A stretch of DNA of 64,000 nt from an uncultured Prevotellaceae bacterium. GTDB lineage: Bacteria; Bacteroidota; Bacteroidia; Bacteroidales; Muribaculaceae. Under the pieces are notes generated by a model. That model ran no database searches, was not told the DNA's origin, and saw nothing but the letters and a program-made list of their open reading frames with translations. Both the position numbers and the translations under genes were made by a program. Position 1 is the first letter of the stretch. Every line of letters starts with the position of its first letter. Shown here in pieces: positions 63,701-64,000 of this stretch. The stretch spans positions 1-64,000 of the forward strand of contig CAMVAP010000003.1 of NCBI GenBank assembly GCA_947165485.1. Direction: 5' to 3'.

Positions 63701-64000
63701 ACGAGGAAACCCAGCAGGACGATGCCTGCCTGGCGGTGCACGACGCACTCGACCTTGACAATATCGTCGGCTATATCACGGCAAGCATCAGGAAGAGCAA
63801 TGAGGCCAGCACGGGACTCAAGTTGAGCGAGTCACCCGAACTCATCAGGAGCCACGTCATCGAGTTCTTTGACATTTTCAACTATCGGCTGGACGCATGG
63901 CTGATGGGTATCGTGGCCGGCAAGCTGCGCATGAGGATGGAAAGGGGCACACACCGCCTGGCGCTGGGCTGCTTTGGATGGCTGTTCAACCTCAGGGAGG
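60775..64000 (+). CDS. Giant uncharacterised protein, third gene of DUF6603-like cluster (partial)
   Basis: An open frame of 1075 codons that runs past the window end, from ATG 60775 (MKKYQDILRDQTSRNF). The N-terminus has TSMLMLPLRLETKIM, like the LLPVRLETRF opening of large actinobacterial proteins as I recall them. Residues about 60-400 are helical and basic. Near 832 is FPMLRIGDQPYGILPACDL and near 1038 RLDAWLMGIVAGKLRM, continuing to GCFGWLFNLRE at the edge; these resemble the RIGxQPYGVLP and RLDAWxTxxAxRRL motifs of the same group. No signal peptide or enzyme motif is seen. The true length is unknown. Confidence 0.78.
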   Translation, partial: MKKYQDILRDQTSRNFAAKGVNTSMLMLPLRLETKIMTREVDVTDEPERALEAFKLLHNLLQHYYQLVSMGGSKSRNEEATRNLKLEIGDVIAAFEKLDLLYAEDKSYLKDLAQGIYHTLHCVELQDAFGPLLWALDDITRLTTRCDKAATTFLRQLERITRMLENTARRPLFSGHRREGNPEKYSQTARFKLADKRYQEINSWFEVVRNKRKIVELASAIQPGMMTKSQYAKYTRLTARIVAVLDDPHVKDYTVLTRAYPLEFSRTADGHPVDKKQSDDSDDSTSRRFKQWSRQHLVDTARRLHGNLRSFIDQDMANLGNTLAAKVVPHGPQGKRMTPQRYTLLVSKLMNAQLLLIQARIARHPAQHRKAVKGAYRCLSRLEEISRATYFTHEEQREFVRQLVACVSKMKYNRRPELVIQGCAPIGECLVTSEGGIKKTKSCKCLCLRIYPDVVALLQTARQISRQEYLAGKDFWLKYIYNGDEGYRHSLWLAMCDIYPPYRAALILKRTYPAAHYKTMCRKAREFRDNRLPIEDFIREIDDNFVNSFPTTYVDNGEQLFSVPVTNLLPDRFVVHAAVKTRVKASRTIVQYGHRLPRQLQVGIDLNHLDSATREKHATPGKNQLYLNGGVSWMTDYDEAERLGMAITVPLDAMKTGLKQSVRKFEFNEIFVYGINEAGASECDKMIEELLTAHLYSGKAMDIIPFDAASNIITDEDAKWAFDSSESKQRERFKHQAHNCVNPHKPEKGNDLDILDRLLGLKESVLGNLDDPSAPAAAEVELQRRVNRLMIEYMTDPALGPLVNPLLTAIKGSPLLYDYLCNDVLPRGPFPMLRIGDQPYGILPACDLRNLAVKSSNPLAIVKKILLVLTTHWNSILEQNIVTCYGKDSQGGGATVTTQDYLHILGNTPRSTSFYKRKMVKGGVIDAEYWRGELYQNQIEELTQMASNLGIIAAGDKEKIKSIIPDYDYVPVKVPNEETQQDDACLAVHDALDLDNIVGYITASIRKSNEASTGLKLSESPELIRSHVIEFFDIFNYRLDAWLMGIVAGKLRMRMERGTHRLALGCFGWLFNLRE

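Overview
This window reads as chromosome of an anaerobic gut-type member of the Bacteroidales, most likely Muribaculaceae or a near relative (my inference from gene content; no marker-gene search was possible). Signs are promoters of the Bacteroidetes type (TTTG, about 19 bases, TAnnTTTG) in front of many genes, near absence of Shine-Dalgarno sites, a secreted protein with a T9SS-like C-terminal tail, a LytTR regulator, and queosine, MutS2, MlaEF, GroESL and M1/M3/C1 peptidase genes arranged as in that order. There is no tRNA, rRNA, transposase, integrase or CRISPR array that I can see.

Layout. 1-4.1 kb, minus strand: small DMT-like membrane protein, RidA, a polytopic glycosyltransferase-like protein and a C1B peptidase. 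4.2-9.7 kb: a candidate small RNA, then mutS2, an M3 peptidase and a GNAT acetyltransferase. 9.7-10.35 kb: ten 66-bp palindromic repeat units. 10.4-20.2 kb: an alanine-rich lipoprotein, a YugP-like zinc peptidase, hisS, a Crp/Fnr regulator, a TSCPD protein, two lipoproteins, a PhnP-like hydrolase, UmuD without UmuC, an LtaS/MdoB-like sulfatase-fold protein and a hemerythrin/LuxR pair. 20.2-26.7 kb: mlaE-mlaF, an HD protein, a class I glutamine amidotransferase, and a split queosine locus (queF-queC on plus, fabD, queE-queD on minus). 26.8-27.1 kb: a second palindromic array (51-bp units). 27.1-33.7 kb: a WG-repeat-like lipoprotein and a short surface-polysaccharide cluster (flippase, PP-loop-like protein, SDR, acyltransferase). 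33.8-35.9 kb: groES-groEL behind a sigma-54-like promoter sequence.

36.1-44.4 kb holds a compact signalling operon: LytTR protein, FHA/zinc-ribbon membrane protein, acidic EF-hand-like membrane protein, secreted caspase-like peptidase, a second FHA/zinc-ribbon protein, PP2C phosphatase with one membrane span, Ser/Thr kinase with a membrane span and MORN repeats, and a PEGA plus FGE-sulfatase (SUMF1) protein. A 17-bp perfect terminator closes it. The kinase/phosphatase pair and two phosphopeptide-binding FHA proteins suggest one phospho-signalling circuit with a protease and an envelope sensor or scaffold as outputs.

44.5-49.9 kb: NhaC antiporter, a secreted T9SS-like protein and an M1 aminopeptidase. 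50.2-64.0 kb (running off the edge): three giant consecutive genes of 2216, 1212 and more than 1075 residues without signal peptides. The first has a long helical N-terminal half and a beta-rich C-terminal half that I recognise as DUF6603-like; the other two carry motifs that I recall from giant uncharacterised proteins next to DUF6603 proteins in actinobacteria and myxobacteria. This is the best candidate for an undescribed system.

A further theme is repeats between genes: short 6-8 bp tandem arrays, often around a fixed core GCGGATGCC, fill many gaps. In two places the array supplies the stop codon of the preceding gene.
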